A stretch of 64,000 nucleotides of DNA, taken from Pararobbsia alpina_A. GTDB lineage: Bacteria; Pseudomonadota; Gammaproteobacteria; Burkholderiales; Burkholderiaceae. The translations under genes were made by a program, and so were the position numbers. Positions 1 to 8,096 of this stretch are shown piece by piece (the first letter of the stretch is position 1; each line of letters begins with the position of its first letter). The DNA is taken from the NCBI RefSeq assembly GCF_965118125.1, contig NZ_OZ221288.1:2170001-2234000 (forward strand), in the 5' to 3' direction. Below the pieces are notes generated by a model. The model saw nothing but the letters and a program-made list of their open reading frames with translations, had not been told where the DNA came from and searched no databases.

Positions 1-505
1 GTCCTGGATCAAGTGACGCGACGACCGGCGCCGCTGCACTGGCGGCGCTCGCTGCGGCTTGCGTGCTCTCGCGGAGAAACCCGCTCGCCGCACCGGCTAA
101 CAGCCCGGCCGTCACCAGTGTCGAGATCGCCCAGACCAGGAAACCGTGCGCTGTATCGCGAAAGTGCGTCTCGTCGCTATGGATGGCAAACCACCGCCCG
201 CGAAGACGTCCGGCCATGTAGCCGCCGATGCCGCAGGTGAGAATTTGCGTGACGCAGATCCAGATGATTGCTGCGAAGCCGAACACATGCGCGTTGTGTT
301 CGGCCGACATCCATGGCGACAGCGTCGCGAGGCCCAGGCCCGTGCCGAGCACGAGCAGGATCAGTCCAAATGAAGCGGCTGCTGCCGCGCCCGCGAATAC
401 AGCACTCCACGACACCGGACTGACCGCGCTGGCCATTTGCGCGCTAACCGGATCAGCCACCCAATCCGCCGCCGCCGAACGCCGGCGTGCTTGAACGTCT
501 GCCAT
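1..505 (-). CDS. Conserved integral membrane protein, 3' part beyond left edge
   Basis: The minus strand is open from an ATG at 505 to the window edge, giving 168 visible residues without a stop. A GAGG ribosome site lies five bases before the ATG. Three hydrophobic segments are visible, about residues 34-62, 73-98 and 121-142, ending in an Ala-rich stretch. Between segments two and three is a conserved-looking FRDTAHGFLVWA motif. I associate this pattern with uncharacterised membrane proteins often annotated 'PhnA-like', but no enzymatic function can be deduced. The C-terminal length is unknown because the gene is cut by the edge. Confidence 0.75.
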   Translation of the reverse strand, partial: MADVQARRRSAAADWVADPVSAQMASAVSPVSWSAVFAGAAAAASFGLILLVLGTGLGLATLSPWMSAEHNAHVFGFAAIIWICVTQILTCGIGGYMAGRLRGRWFAIHSDETHFRDTAHGFLVWAISTLVTAGLLAGAASGFLRESTQAAASAASAAAPVVASLDPG

Positions 506-737
506 ATGAGCCTCGTCGAAAAACTTTTCGTTGTGCTCATGTAGCATCGGCCGTTCCCGGCCTCGAACCTGGAACTCAGTGAGTGCTTGCTTGTCGGGAA
601 GCTGCAGTCACATCACGGATGTGCATCGACGAGATCTGGTCGAGATTGAACGCCAGAGTGCAGACCTTGAAAGGCGTCGCGAGCGACTTATCAGGACGTT
701 GTCGGAAGGTGCCGTACCGCCGATCGAGTGACGCGCA

Positions 738-1961
738 TCACATGAAGTTTCGCGTATGCAGCAACGCCAGTTCCCGCGCTTGCGTGCGGTCGAAGCCGAG
801 TCGGACGAGCCTTGCGTAACGGCCATCGGCCATGTCCGACATCAACTGCTGCACCTGAGCATAGCCACGCGCTACGCCAGTCGGCGTCAGTTCGCCTGCC
901 GCGATCAGTATCAGTGCATCGAACACTTCTTCGTTAAGCCCCGCAGTCGCGGCGAGTGTCTCGTGGCGGTGCTCCACCGCGCGAGCGAGCCGAATTCGAA
1001 GATCGGGTTCGCGCTCGAGCCGGTAAAGCAGATGCGACATGCCAAGCGCAACATGGCGCGCTTCATCGCGACCTGTGAGGCGCGCGATCTGGCGCGTTAA
1101 AGGATCCGGTCCGTGAACCTGCAGAAAGTGAAGCAGCGTGACAAATGTGCCCTCTCCAAGCACAGACAGCAGAAAACTGGCGACGGAAAAATCGGGCTCG
1201 TCGACGAGGCTCTTGAGCGACGCCTGACCACCGGCTGTCGACAGTAACGGCTCATGGCCCTTGCATCGGACTCGGCGTGTAAACACTTCGACGTGGCGCG
1301 CTTCGTCGGCGATCTGCATTGCCAGCGCGGCTTGCAGTTCACGATAGTGCGGATGTATCTGCCCGAGAAAGCGTGCCGGGATGACAAGCGCTGCGTTCTC
1401 GTTCTCGATCATGTACGTCATGATCTGCACGACAGCGAGTTCGACCGGTGGCGGATTGTCGAACTGGACCTTCCAGTCGATCGCCTCATCGGGGTTCCAC
1501 TGTGCCGCAACGGCCTGCGCGTACAGCTCGGTGACGTTGTCTGCCCAGAGGTCTCGCTTGGTGTTGAGTCTGAAGGTGTAAGCAGGTGAACCCGCTTCGA
1601 CGGATGCGCCTCGTGCGGCCAGACCCCAACCCGATAGTGCACGTTCGGCGACGGCGTCGGCCGCATGCGGATCGCTGTGTCCGGCACGCAGGGCATCGCG
1701 CCAGCGGCCATAGTGCGCATTGCGCGTGACGATGCCCACGCGCCCGGTATCGTCGCGCGTCTCCCATTGGACCGTATGGCCCTGGCGGCGGCACCAGTCT
1801 TCGAGCTGCACATCCCAGCCCGCAGCGCTTCCGACGACACGCAACGCGTCGCCGGGCGCAAGCGCGGCGAGCGCGTGCCGCACCAGGACGTGCGCGCCTG
1901 CGTCGAAGCCGACGGCCTCAATATCGATAAGCGGGCTCGGCGATACGACCTTCGTCGTCAT
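738..1961 (-). CDS. TusA-like domain fused to ferritin-like diiron protein
   Basis: This 407-residue cytoplasmic protein has two parts. Residues about 10-70 look like a TusA/SirA fold, but the catalytic Cys-Pro motif is replaced (GFDAGAH), so sulfur transfer by the classic route is unlikely. Residues about 135-390 are helical and carry two carboxylate-histidine motifs of the ferritin/diiron type: DEARH at about 219-223, with Glu186/188 upstream, and a second DEARH downstream of LGEGTF. The segment around 150-163 (AQWNPDEAIDW) also recalls diiron oxygenases. The ATG at 1961 is chosen because GGAGGAAGG precedes it; longer in-frame starts lie inside the upstream gene. It overlaps the PhnD-like gene by 44 bases, so the two are translationally coupled. 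The substrate is unknown; oxidation of a small sulfur or nitrogen compound is a guess. Confidence 0.8.
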   Translation of the reverse strand: MTTKVVSPSPLIDIEAVGFDAGAHVLVRHALAALAPGDALRVVGSAAGWDVQLEDWCRRQGHTVQWETRDDTGRVGIVTRNAHYGRWRDALRAGHSDPHAADAVAERALSGWGLAARGASVEAGSPAYTFRLNTKRDLWADNVTELYAQAVAAQWNPDEAIDWKVQFDNPPPVELAVVQIMTYMIENENAALVIPARFLGQIHPHYRELQAALAMQIADEARHVEVFTRRVRCKGHEPLLSTAGGQASLKSLVDEPDFSVASFLLSVLGEGTFVTLLHFLQVHGPDPLTRQIARLTGRDEARHVALGMSHLLYRLEREPDLRIRLARAVEHRHETLAATAGLNEEVFDALILIAAGELTPTGVARGYAQVQQLMSDMADGRYARLVRLGFDRTQARELALLHTRNFM

Positions 1962-2784
1962 AGAAGCCTTCCTCCGTGACCGCGCGGTCGAGCAACGCAT
2001 AGCCGCTCGAGCGGCCGGGTTGCCACGCCTTGAGACCTTCCAGTTCGAGCAAGGGGCGTACGCGCGCATCGTTCCAGTCCATCGCGAGCAGGATCTGCCC
2101 GAAGCGCTGCGCCTCGTCTTCCGTCACGCCGGGGCTCACGGTCATGTTGCAATGGTCGAACGCGCCGGTTGTCGCGAGGATGCGCGTGGCGCCGGCGGGC
2201 AGCGTGCCTTCGTTGGCGAACGCGTGGTAATTGCCGGCGATCATCCAGCTCGCATCGATTTCGCCGCGCAGCAACGCGCTCGCGGCATCGCGTTCACCTC
2301 CGATGTGGTCTCCATGTTTGCCGCCGAGCACGTCGAAGCGTCGCGCCTCGTAGTCGCGTCCCGCGACGAGACCGCCCTGATGTCGCAAGTGGTCGAGTGG
2401 AATCAGCGTCGCTTGCGGAGAATCGATCGCGCCGAAGCCGATCGTCTTGCCGCGAAGATCGCCAAGCTCCTGGATTGCACTCGTCGTCGCGACGACCAGC
2501 ACCGAGCGCAGATCGATATCGCTGTCGCGCATCGCGAGCGGCCATACGCGCTGACCCTTGGCTCGCGCGATCCGATCGGCGCGAATCCAGGCAAGCGGGG
2601 AGTTCCACGCGAAAGCGATATCCCCCGCAAACTGTGCCTCGACCTGCCGTTCGTAGTTCGAATACAGCAGATAGTCGAACGCGACACCGCGCTCGGCGAA
2701 CCACGCTTTAAAGCCTTCCCAGATCGTCACGACTTTGGGCGCGTAGGCCACGGCGCCGAGCATAAGGGGTGCGTTTGCGGACAT
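1918..2784 (-). CDS. PhnD/SsuA-like substrate-binding protein without signal peptide
   Basis: The 288-residue product resembles the periplasmic binding-protein type II fold of the PhnD family. Visible features are GAVAYAPKVVTIWEGF at the start, the hinge strand AFAWNSPLAWI, and the second-lobe segment LRGKTIGFGAIDSPQATLIP. Unlike transport PhnD proteins it has no signal peptide or lipobox, and no permease or ATPase gene is adjacent. It therefore probably binds its ligand in the cytoplasm, or acts as a substrate-capturing or enzymatic partner of the coupled diiron protein. The ribosome site at the chosen ATG is weak, and an ATG seven codons later is an alternative. It lies 144 bases after the acyl-CoA dehydrogenase-like gene on the same strand. 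Confidence 0.75.
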   Translation of the reverse strand: MSANAPLMLGAVAYAPKVVTIWEGFKAWFAERGVAFDYLLYSNYERQVEAQFAGDIAFAWNSPLAWIRADRIARAKGQRVWPLAMRDSDIDLRSVLVVATTSAIQELGDLRGKTIGFGAIDSPQATLIPLDHLRHQGGLVAGRDYEARRFDVLGGKHGDHIGGERDAASALLRGEIDASWMIAGNYHAFANEGTLPAGATRILATTGAFDHCNMTVSPGVTEDEAQRFGQILLAMDWNDARVRPLLELEGLKAWQPGRSSGYALLDRAVTEEGFYDDEGRIAEPAYRY

Positions 2785-2928
2785 AAGGTTCAGGGGTCGG
2801 TCGTCGGGTTGTCGGGTTATGAAGCGATCAAGTCGTCAGTTCGGTGGCTCACACGTGTGTCCGGTCGTCGATGTATCAGGGCGTCGATGCGTTAGTGCGT
2901 CGACAAGTCGGGCTATCGGCGTATCGGG

Positions 2929-4044
2929 TCACGCGAGCGGCATATCGCAGAGCGCGCGACCGATGAACTCGTAGAGCACGTCGGAGGTCGGCGCCATGAC
3001 CGATGCCGCGCGCGCATCGCGAAACAGGCGCTCGATGCCGACGTCCTTGCGGAATGCCGCACCTCCGCAGATACGCATGGCCGTATCCGTCACTTCGAGC
3101 GCGGCCTCGGCTGCGGCGGCCTTGACCTCGAGCACGCGCAACATGGTGTCTGCACGTCCTTCGGACATCGCGGCCAACGTGTCGTCGCGCAAGGTACGGG
3201 CCTGGTCGGCGCGCAGACGTGCACGAGCAAGGTAGGCACGGATTGTCGGGAGGTCGGCGAGCGAGCTGCCGCTTTCCGCAAAGCGATTGCCGGTGATATG
3301 CGTCGTCGCGCGTTGCAGCGCGCTGTCCATCATGCCGATGGAACTCGACGCGACCAGCGCCGAAAAGACGGGCAATGCGTCGGCAATCATGATGTCGAAG
3401 CCCGAACCGTCGCCGCCGAGCATCGTGCCCGCCGGAATTCGCACGCTGTCCGCGCGAATCGGGGCAGAGGCGTTGCCTCGCAGCCCCAGCCCATCGAAAG
3501 GCTTCGGGCAATGGAGACCCGGCAAGCGGCTGTCGATAAGCCAGAGGGTGCTGGCGCCTTGCGCGGCGGCGGGTAGCGACGACCAGATGTATGAATCGGC
3601 CTCCTGCGCCGAGGTGACCATGCTCTTGCTGCCATTGAGCACGATCTCGGCACCATCGGCCTGTGCGGTACCGACGGGAGCCCAGAAGTGGCTACGTGTT
3701 CCGGTTTCCGACCACGCGAGCGTCGTCAGGTGACGCCCCTCGGCGATCGCGCGCCTGATGTCGGATGGGCCATGCTTTTCGATGAGCGCCGTGGCCGCGT
3801 AGTGCATCGTCACGATCATCGCGGTCGACGGACAGTCTTGCGCAATGCGTTCGACGACCCGACACGCATCGGCGAGCCCAAGGCCCATGCCGCCGACATC
3901 GGCCGAGCTCAACAGCCCGAGGAGGCCGGCCTTGCCCAGTGCGTCGACGGAGGTGCGCGGAAATTGCGCGTTTTGATCGGTATCGTGAACGGCGGGGACA
4001 ACGACCGTTTGAACGATCTGTTCGAGTGCATCAACGTAGGACAT
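2929..4044 (-). CDS. Acyl-CoA dehydrogenase-like flavoprotein
   Basis: This 371-residue protein has the acyl-CoA dehydrogenase layout: a helical N-domain, a beta-barrel middle (LTTLAWSETGTRSHFW, LNGSKSMVTSAQEADSY) and a helical C-domain ending with MRICGGAAFRKDVGIERLFRDA. The Gly-Gly-Ala segment fits the FAD/tetramer region. The family includes true acyl-CoA dehydrogenases and flavin monooxygenases of the DszC/SfnC type; which applies here is unclear. The ATG at 4044 is preferred because GGGAG lies about eight bases upstream; an in-frame ATG at 4059 lacks a site. It is the first gene of the three-gene minus-strand set with the PhnD-like and diiron genes, which suggests a joint redox job. Confidence 0.85.
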   Translation of the reverse strand: MSYVDALEQIVQTVVVPAVHDTDQNAQFPRTSVDALGKAGLLGLLSSADVGGMGLGLADACRVVERIAQDCPSTAMIVTMHYAATALIEKHGPSDIRRAIAEGRHLTTLAWSETGTRSHFWAPVGTAQADGAEIVLNGSKSMVTSAQEADSYIWSSLPAAAQGASTLWLIDSRLPGLHCPKPFDGLGLRGNASAPIRADSVRIPAGTMLGGDGSGFDIMIADALPVFSALVASSSIGMMDSALQRATTHITGNRFAESGSSLADLPTIRAYLARARLRADQARTLRDDTLAAMSEGRADTMLRVLEVKAAAAEAALEVTDTAMRICGGAAFRKDVGIERLFRDARAASVMAPTSDVLYEFIGRALCDMPLA

Positions 4045-4103
4045 CGAACCGGCTCCCATATGTCGAGGCAGGAGCGTGTTGATCGGCCGTCGATGCGACG
4101 TGC

Positions 4104-4124
4104 CAGCCGATGGGGTATCGGCTG
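4104..4124. promoter_or_regulatory. Perfect inverted repeat upstream of the dehydrogenase-like gene
   Basis: CAGCCGAT and ATCGGCTG flank a five-base loop, 60 bases upstream of the acyl-CoA dehydrogenase-like start. A second repeat (GCCCGC at 4205, GCGGGC at 4226) lies further upstream. Either may be an operator or leader hairpin; neither has a U tract in the minus direction. Confidence 0.35.
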
Positions 4125-4329
4125 GGTGCAGAGCCACCCGTCAGGTGTCCCGGCGTGCCTTCGTCGCATGCAGACCTGCAACAACGACTCTCGCACTAAA
4201 GAGAGCCCGCAGCACTTCAAATACCGCGGGCGAATCGATTATTGCAGGGGATGAGAATGCGTGCAGCGCGACGTGTGAAATGCCTCGCCGGCATCATGGA
4301 GCATGGGGCGAGGCGTTCAGATCCGGGCC

Positions 4330-4641
4330 TTAGCCCGCTTTCGCGGCTTGCTCCCTGGCCAGCAGGTTCTGCGCCTGGCGGTCGCCATGGCTGGCTTCCT
4401 GTGCGGTTTGCACCGACGTTTCGGTTGCTTCAGCGAGGAGCGCTTTCGCGGCATCGCTGATTGACACCGTTGTCGAAGCCGGTGCTTTGGACGGCGACGT
4501 TGTCGTCGTGCTGCTTGACGATGCCGACGTGGTCTTCGTCGTTGACGAGGATTTCGCTGTCGACGCCGTCTGCGGCGACGGTGCGCTGGTCACCGATGAA
4601 GTGAGGTTCGCGGTCGAACCGCTTGTTGCCTGGATAGACAT
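4330..4641 (-). CDS. Small Ser/Thr-rich hypothetical protein
   Basis: The 103-residue product begins with about 60 residues made almost only of Ser, Thr, Ala and Lys, predicted to be disordered. It ends with an amphipathic helical part containing VSISDAAKALLAEA and a Gln/Ala-rich tail. There is no signal peptide or membrane segment. The ATG follows GGAGAAATATTC, a good ribosome site. Codon choice is consistent with a real gene. The ISDAAKALL motif recalls small proteins of Burkholderiaceae of unknown role. It stands alone, with its stop in a GC-rich stretch and an AT-rich upstream region. Confidence 0.65.
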   Translation of the reverse strand: MSIQATSGSTANLTSSVTSAPSPQTASTAKSSSTTKTTSASSSSTTTTSPSKAPASTTVSISDAAKALLAEATETSVQTAQEASHGDRQAQNLLAREQAAKAG

Positions 4642-4982
4642 GAATATTTCTCCAAATGGATTTGCCGGGTGACGGCAGCTGATTTATCGACGTGGGGTCG
4701 ATCCACTTGAGAGATTTATTTGCTATTTAATTCGCTCGCTTTAAGGTGCACATAAGGCCCAGGCGAGGGTATTCAACAGGTGCACGAAAACATCGATTTA
4801 TCAATACCGTGTGGACTTGTTCCGTGCCTGAACTGAAGGGGGATTCTCGCAATGTCAGCCCCTCGTTTGGCTATTTATCGCCAAGCCTTTAATCGTAAGG
4901 AAATTATCTTAATTGCGAATCGGCAGGCGCCTCGTATTCGAAACGCAGTGATTTTAAATACTGGATTATTTGCTTTGGCGAT
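4642..4982. other. AT-rich intergenic region
   Basis: This stretch of about 340 bases is distinctly AT-richer than its neighbours and holds no convincing gene on either strand. It must contain the promoter of the Ser/Thr-rich gene, read leftwards, and separates it from the histidine kinase terminator. No clear promoter hexamers are claimed. Confidence 0.5.
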
Positions 4983-5003
4983 GGCCAGTCGTGATGACTG
5001 GCC
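4983..5003 (-). terminator. Hairpin just after the histidine kinase gene
   Basis: GGCCAGTC and GACTGGCC form a perfect 8-bp stem with a five-base loop, starting four bases after the kinase stop. No uninterrupted U tract follows, so it is a likely but not textbook intrinsic terminator, or a 3'-end stabiliser. Confidence 0.5.
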
Positions 5004-5007
5004 GCGA

Positions 5008-6375
5008 TTAGCGGTGCGCGAATCGAAGCTCGATCCGGCACCCGGGCTCGTTGTCGAGGATTTCGACGCTGGCGTGATGGACGCGAGCGATCGCCGCGAC
5101 GAGACTCAGACCAAGGCCATGTCCCGAGGTCGTATTGCTTGGCCGATCAGAACTTCGGTAAAAAGGCCGCAGCACGGCCTGACGCTCGCTGGGACGAATG
5201 CCAGGACCCGAATCTGCCGCGAAGAGCACGGCGCTGCCGTCCTCGATACGTGCGCCGATCGTGATGGTGCCGCCTTCGGGGGTGAATTTGAGGGCGTTAT
5301 CCAGGAGATTCTCGACGGCACCAAACAGCAGATCGATATCGCCGAACATTCGCACAGGCACGGGCGCCTGCACATGCACCGATAGTCCGCGTGCTTCGCC
5401 GACCGGTTCGTACAGTTCGACAACATCACGAATCACTTCGTCGAGGTGAATATCGACGAAGCGCGCCTGCCGGTTCGCTGCTTCCACCTCGGCAATGCGC
5501 AGCAGTGCCGTAAAGCGGCCGAGCACGACGTCGGACTGAGCGATCGCTTCATCGACCGCGGCACGATAGTCGTCGACGTTGTCGGCGCGCCGATAGGCAC
5601 GCTCGAGTCCGCTACGCAGGTGTGTCATCGGCGTACGCAGATCGTGTGCAATGCCGGCGCACACGCTGCGTACCTCGGCGACCAGCCGCTCGATTTCATC
5701 GAGCATGCGATTGACGATCTCGGCAAGCCTGTCGAGATCGTTGTGCGTGTTGTGCACGGACAGTCTGCGATTCAATTGACCCGACATGATGTCGCGTGCC
5801 GTCGCGCTGACCGCACGAATGCGACGGTTGGACATGCGGGTCAGCGCAATACCGCAACTGATCGACAGCAGGATCGTCAGAGCCAGCCCGACGCACAGCA
5901 TCTTCACGAGCGTACGGTCGAACCCGAGAATTTCGTCCATCGAGTGGCCGACGACAATACGCAACCCACTCGTCGTCGGAACGATGATGCCCCGGAAGTG
6001 GCCGGGATCCGCATCCCTGCCGCTGTCGACCGACTGCACATAGTCGAAGGGCGTTTTGTCCGCGGCACGAGGCAATGTTCGGATATTGCCCGCGAGCCAT
6101 CGGTATTGATTGTCAAACACACCGTACGGCCGGCTGCTGGCAACATCGCGATGACTGAGCGCCGTAATGTCGGCGATGGCCTGTGCCTTGCCGATCGGGC
6201 TGAACTCCGCGATTTCGCCGATCAGCCGCTCGTCGACTTCGTGGACAAGATAGCTGTGCGTGGCCCAGTACAGCATGGCAAACAGCAGCACGGATGAGAC
6301 GATGTAGACGGCCAGCAGCCATCCGATGCTGCCCATGCGGAACAGCTTCGCGTTACTCGGTGGCATGGAGGACAT
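5008..6375 (-). CDS. Sensor histidine kinase of an OmpR-type two-component system
   Basis: The 455-residue membrane kinase has transmembrane segments at about 15-38 and 156-178 enclosing a periplasmic sensor of roughly 115 residues. A HAMP region follows at about 180-232. The H-box GIAHDLRTPMTHL has the phospho-acceptor His244. The ATPase domain shows an N-box (NLLDNALKFTP), a G1-like box (DSGPGI) and a G2 box (GHGLGLSLV). Its start overlaps the end of the response-regulator gene by 23 bases, so the pair is co-translated. The acid phosphatase gene is upstream in the same direction. The signal is unknown; given the phoN-like neighbour, divalent cations or phosphate are possible but unproven. 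Confidence 0.93.
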   Translation of the reverse strand: MSSMPPSNAKLFRMGSIGWLLAVYIVSSVLLFAMLYWATHSYLVHEVDERLIGEIAEFSPIGKAQAIADITALSHRDVASSRPYGVFDNQYRWLAGNIRTLPRAADKTPFDYVQSVDSGRDADPGHFRGIIVPTTSGLRIVVGHSMDEILGFDRTLVKMLCVGLALTILLSISCGIALTRMSNRRIRAVSATARDIMSGQLNRRLSVHNTHNDLDRLAEIVNRMLDEIERLVAEVRSVCAGIAHDLRTPMTHLRSGLERAYRRADNVDDYRAAVDEAIAQSDVVLGRFTALLRIAEVEAANRQARFVDIHLDEVIRDVVELYEPVGEARGLSVHVQAPVPVRMFGDIDLLFGAVENLLDNALKFTPEGGTITIGARIEDGSAVLFAADSGPGIRPSERQAVLRPFYRSSDRPSNTTSGHGLGLSLVAAIARVHHASVEILDNEPGCRIELRFAHR

Positions 6376-7072
6376 AGCCGACGTTCCGAACGGTCTGGAT
6401 CATGACGGACAAGCGTCCGTTGAAGCTGATCTTGCGGCGCAGCTGGCCGATATGCATGTCGATGACATTGGAACGCGAATCGAAGTGGTAATTCCAGACA
6501 GACTCGAGCAGCATGGCGCGCGTCACGACCTGTCCGGCATGACGTGCGAGAAATTCGAGCAGGCTGTATTCGCGCGGCTTGAGATCGATGACCTCGCCAC
6601 CGCGCCTGACGTCGCGTTGTTCGGTATCGAGCACGAGGTCACCGACACAGATTGTCGCCGTATGCGAGGTCAGGCGGCGCCGCAGCAACGCATTGAGCCG
6701 TGCGCTCAATTCAAGGCTGTCGACGGGCTTGACGACATAGTCGTCGCCTCCGGCGCGCAGACCGCGGATGCGTTCGTCGACAGCCGAGAGCGCGCTCAGG
6801 ATCAACACGGGCGTTTGCTTGCCGACGTTACGCAAGGTCGCAAGGATCGACAGGCCGTCGATATCGGGCAGCATGCGATCGAGCACGATGGCGTCGTGCT
6901 GTTCGCCGAGTGCCTGAATCAGGCCCGTATGTCCATCTGCCGTGCACTCGACGATAAACCCGTGATCCTCGAGCGCGGCGGCGATTTCGACCCTGACCCG
7001 GTCGTCGTCTTCAACAATGAGAATGCGGGGTTTGCGGCCCGCGACGCTGGGTGCCGGAAGCTGACTTTCCAA
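6353..7072 (-). CDS. OmpR-family response regulator
   Basis: The 239-residue protein has a receiver domain at about 15-130 with the acidic pair at 21-23 (EDDD), phospho-acceptor Asp65 (IVLDRMLPDIDG) and the conserved Lys in DDYVVKP. A winged-helix Trans_reg_C domain follows from about 140, with LKPREYSLLEFLARHAGQVVTR and the recognition-helix region NVIDMHIGQLRRKI. It is phosphorylated by the kinase encoded immediately downstream. The 47-base gap to the preceding phosphatase gene suggests a phosphatase-regulator-kinase operon transcribed leftwards. Confidence 0.94.
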   Translation of the reverse strand: MESQLPAPSVAGRKPRILIVEDDDRVRVEIAAALEDHGFIVECTADGHTGLIQALGEQHDAIVLDRMLPDIDGLSILATLRNVGKQTPVLILSALSAVDERIRGLRAGGDDYVVKPVDSLELSARLNALLRRRLTSHTATICVGDLVLDTEQRDVRRGGEVIDLKPREYSLLEFLARHAGQVVTRAMLLESVWNYHFDSRSNVIDMHIGQLRRKISFNGRLSVMIQTVRNVGYVLHATE

Positions 7073-7119
7073 AGCGATGTATCCGGTGAGTGGTCGGCGC
7101 TTACAAAATGGTTGGACGA

Positions 7120-7839
7120 TCAGGGCAAGCTCAACGCGTGACGCACTTCCGCCCGGGCATCGGCAAACGCCTGCTGAAACTCGGCGTTGTTCATCAACGC
7201 GGCCGCGACGAGCGTGCCGTCGATGCGTCCGGCCTCGACGTCGCTCGGATAGTGAACGCCGTCGATGACGCGATTGTCGCCGTATTCACGGCCGCGCGCG
7301 AAGAGCGCCGCGCTCTGCTCGGGGACCATTTGCGCCAGCAGGATCGCGCTCATATAACCGAACGTCGCATGACCGCTCGGATAGGAGTTGTCGATGTCCT
7401 TCGGATCCAGTGCAACGCTGGGATGAACCTCGTTGCTCGCCAGATAAGGACGCAGGCGATGGAAATGGTCCTTGCCTTCCTTTGCAATCATCGCCGCATC
7501 CGACGCCGCGCGCTTGAAGAGCGCCGCAGTCTTCGGAAGATTGGCCTCGGTGAACTGAGGTCCGAGCACATCGGCAAAGCGAAACACGGACTTCTCGGTG
7601 TCGCCTTGCGCGCGCTGGACTTGTTCGGGTGTACGTGAACGCTGAATCTCGAGCACGTCCTTGAGATCGGCCTGCTGAAGCGCGGATGTTGCGGCGGGAG
7701 GTGGCGCCAGCAGCGCAGCGAGGTCGACTTGATGGGGATCGAGATAGTGCGCAGTGTCAGCGTTGGCGAGACCGCTGAAGACGCTCGCCGAAACAAGCCA
7801 TGCAATCTGAACGAAAGCGTAAGGACGACGTGAATTCAC
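7120..7839 (-). CDS. phoN: Class A non-specific acid phosphatase (PhoN-like)
   Basis: The 239-residue secreted phosphatase has a signal peptide of about 27 residues ending GLANA. The PAP2/class A signature is split as usual: KDHFHRLRP (about 123-131), PSGH (154-157) and GDNRVIDGVHYPSD (187-200), giving the phosphate-binding Lys/Arg, the catalytic His of PSGH and the nucleophilic His of the HYPSD block. Length and motif spacing match PhoN/PhoC enzymes, which release phosphate from organic esters in the periplasm. The gene heads an apparent operon with the two-component pair. phoN in enterobacteria is PhoPQ-controlled; whether the local pair controls it is inference. Confidence 0.9.
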   Translation of the reverse strand: MNSRRPYAFVQIAWLVSASVFSGLANADTAHYLDPHQVDLAALLAPPPAATSALQQADLKDVLEIQRSRTPEQVQRAQGDTEKSVFRFADVLGPQFTEANLPKTAALFKRAASDAAMIAKEGKDHFHRLRPYLASNEVHPSVALDPKDIDNSYPSGHATFGYMSAILLAQMVPEQSAALFARGREYGDNRVIDGVHYPSDVEAGRIDGTLVAAALMNNAEFQQAFADARAEVRHALSLP

Positions 7840-8096
7840 GGGACGGTGCGAGGAGTCATTGGAACCCGAAATCGTATCGATCCATGATGCAAATCGAAAG
7901 TCGAGACGCTTACAAAGTTAAATCTTTAATACCACCGGTCAGCTTAAGGGAACCTGAATTTGCGGATCCAGGCTTAAAGTGTCGCGCTCCTTAACTTCGT
8001 AAGGGACCCATCACCTGCAATTAACGCGACGTCTCTACCATCCGTTCGAATCGCACAACGCCACACGGCGCACACTAAAACAAGGACGCTTGGATC

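Noticed and set aside
620..731. Short plus-strand open frame with a charged coiled-coil-like C-terminus
   Set aside because: No ribosome site, GTG start only and short length; the charged pattern alone does not support a gene.
738..1961. N-terminal TusA-like domain as an active sulfurtransferase
   Set aside because: The catalytic Cys-Pro motif is absent.
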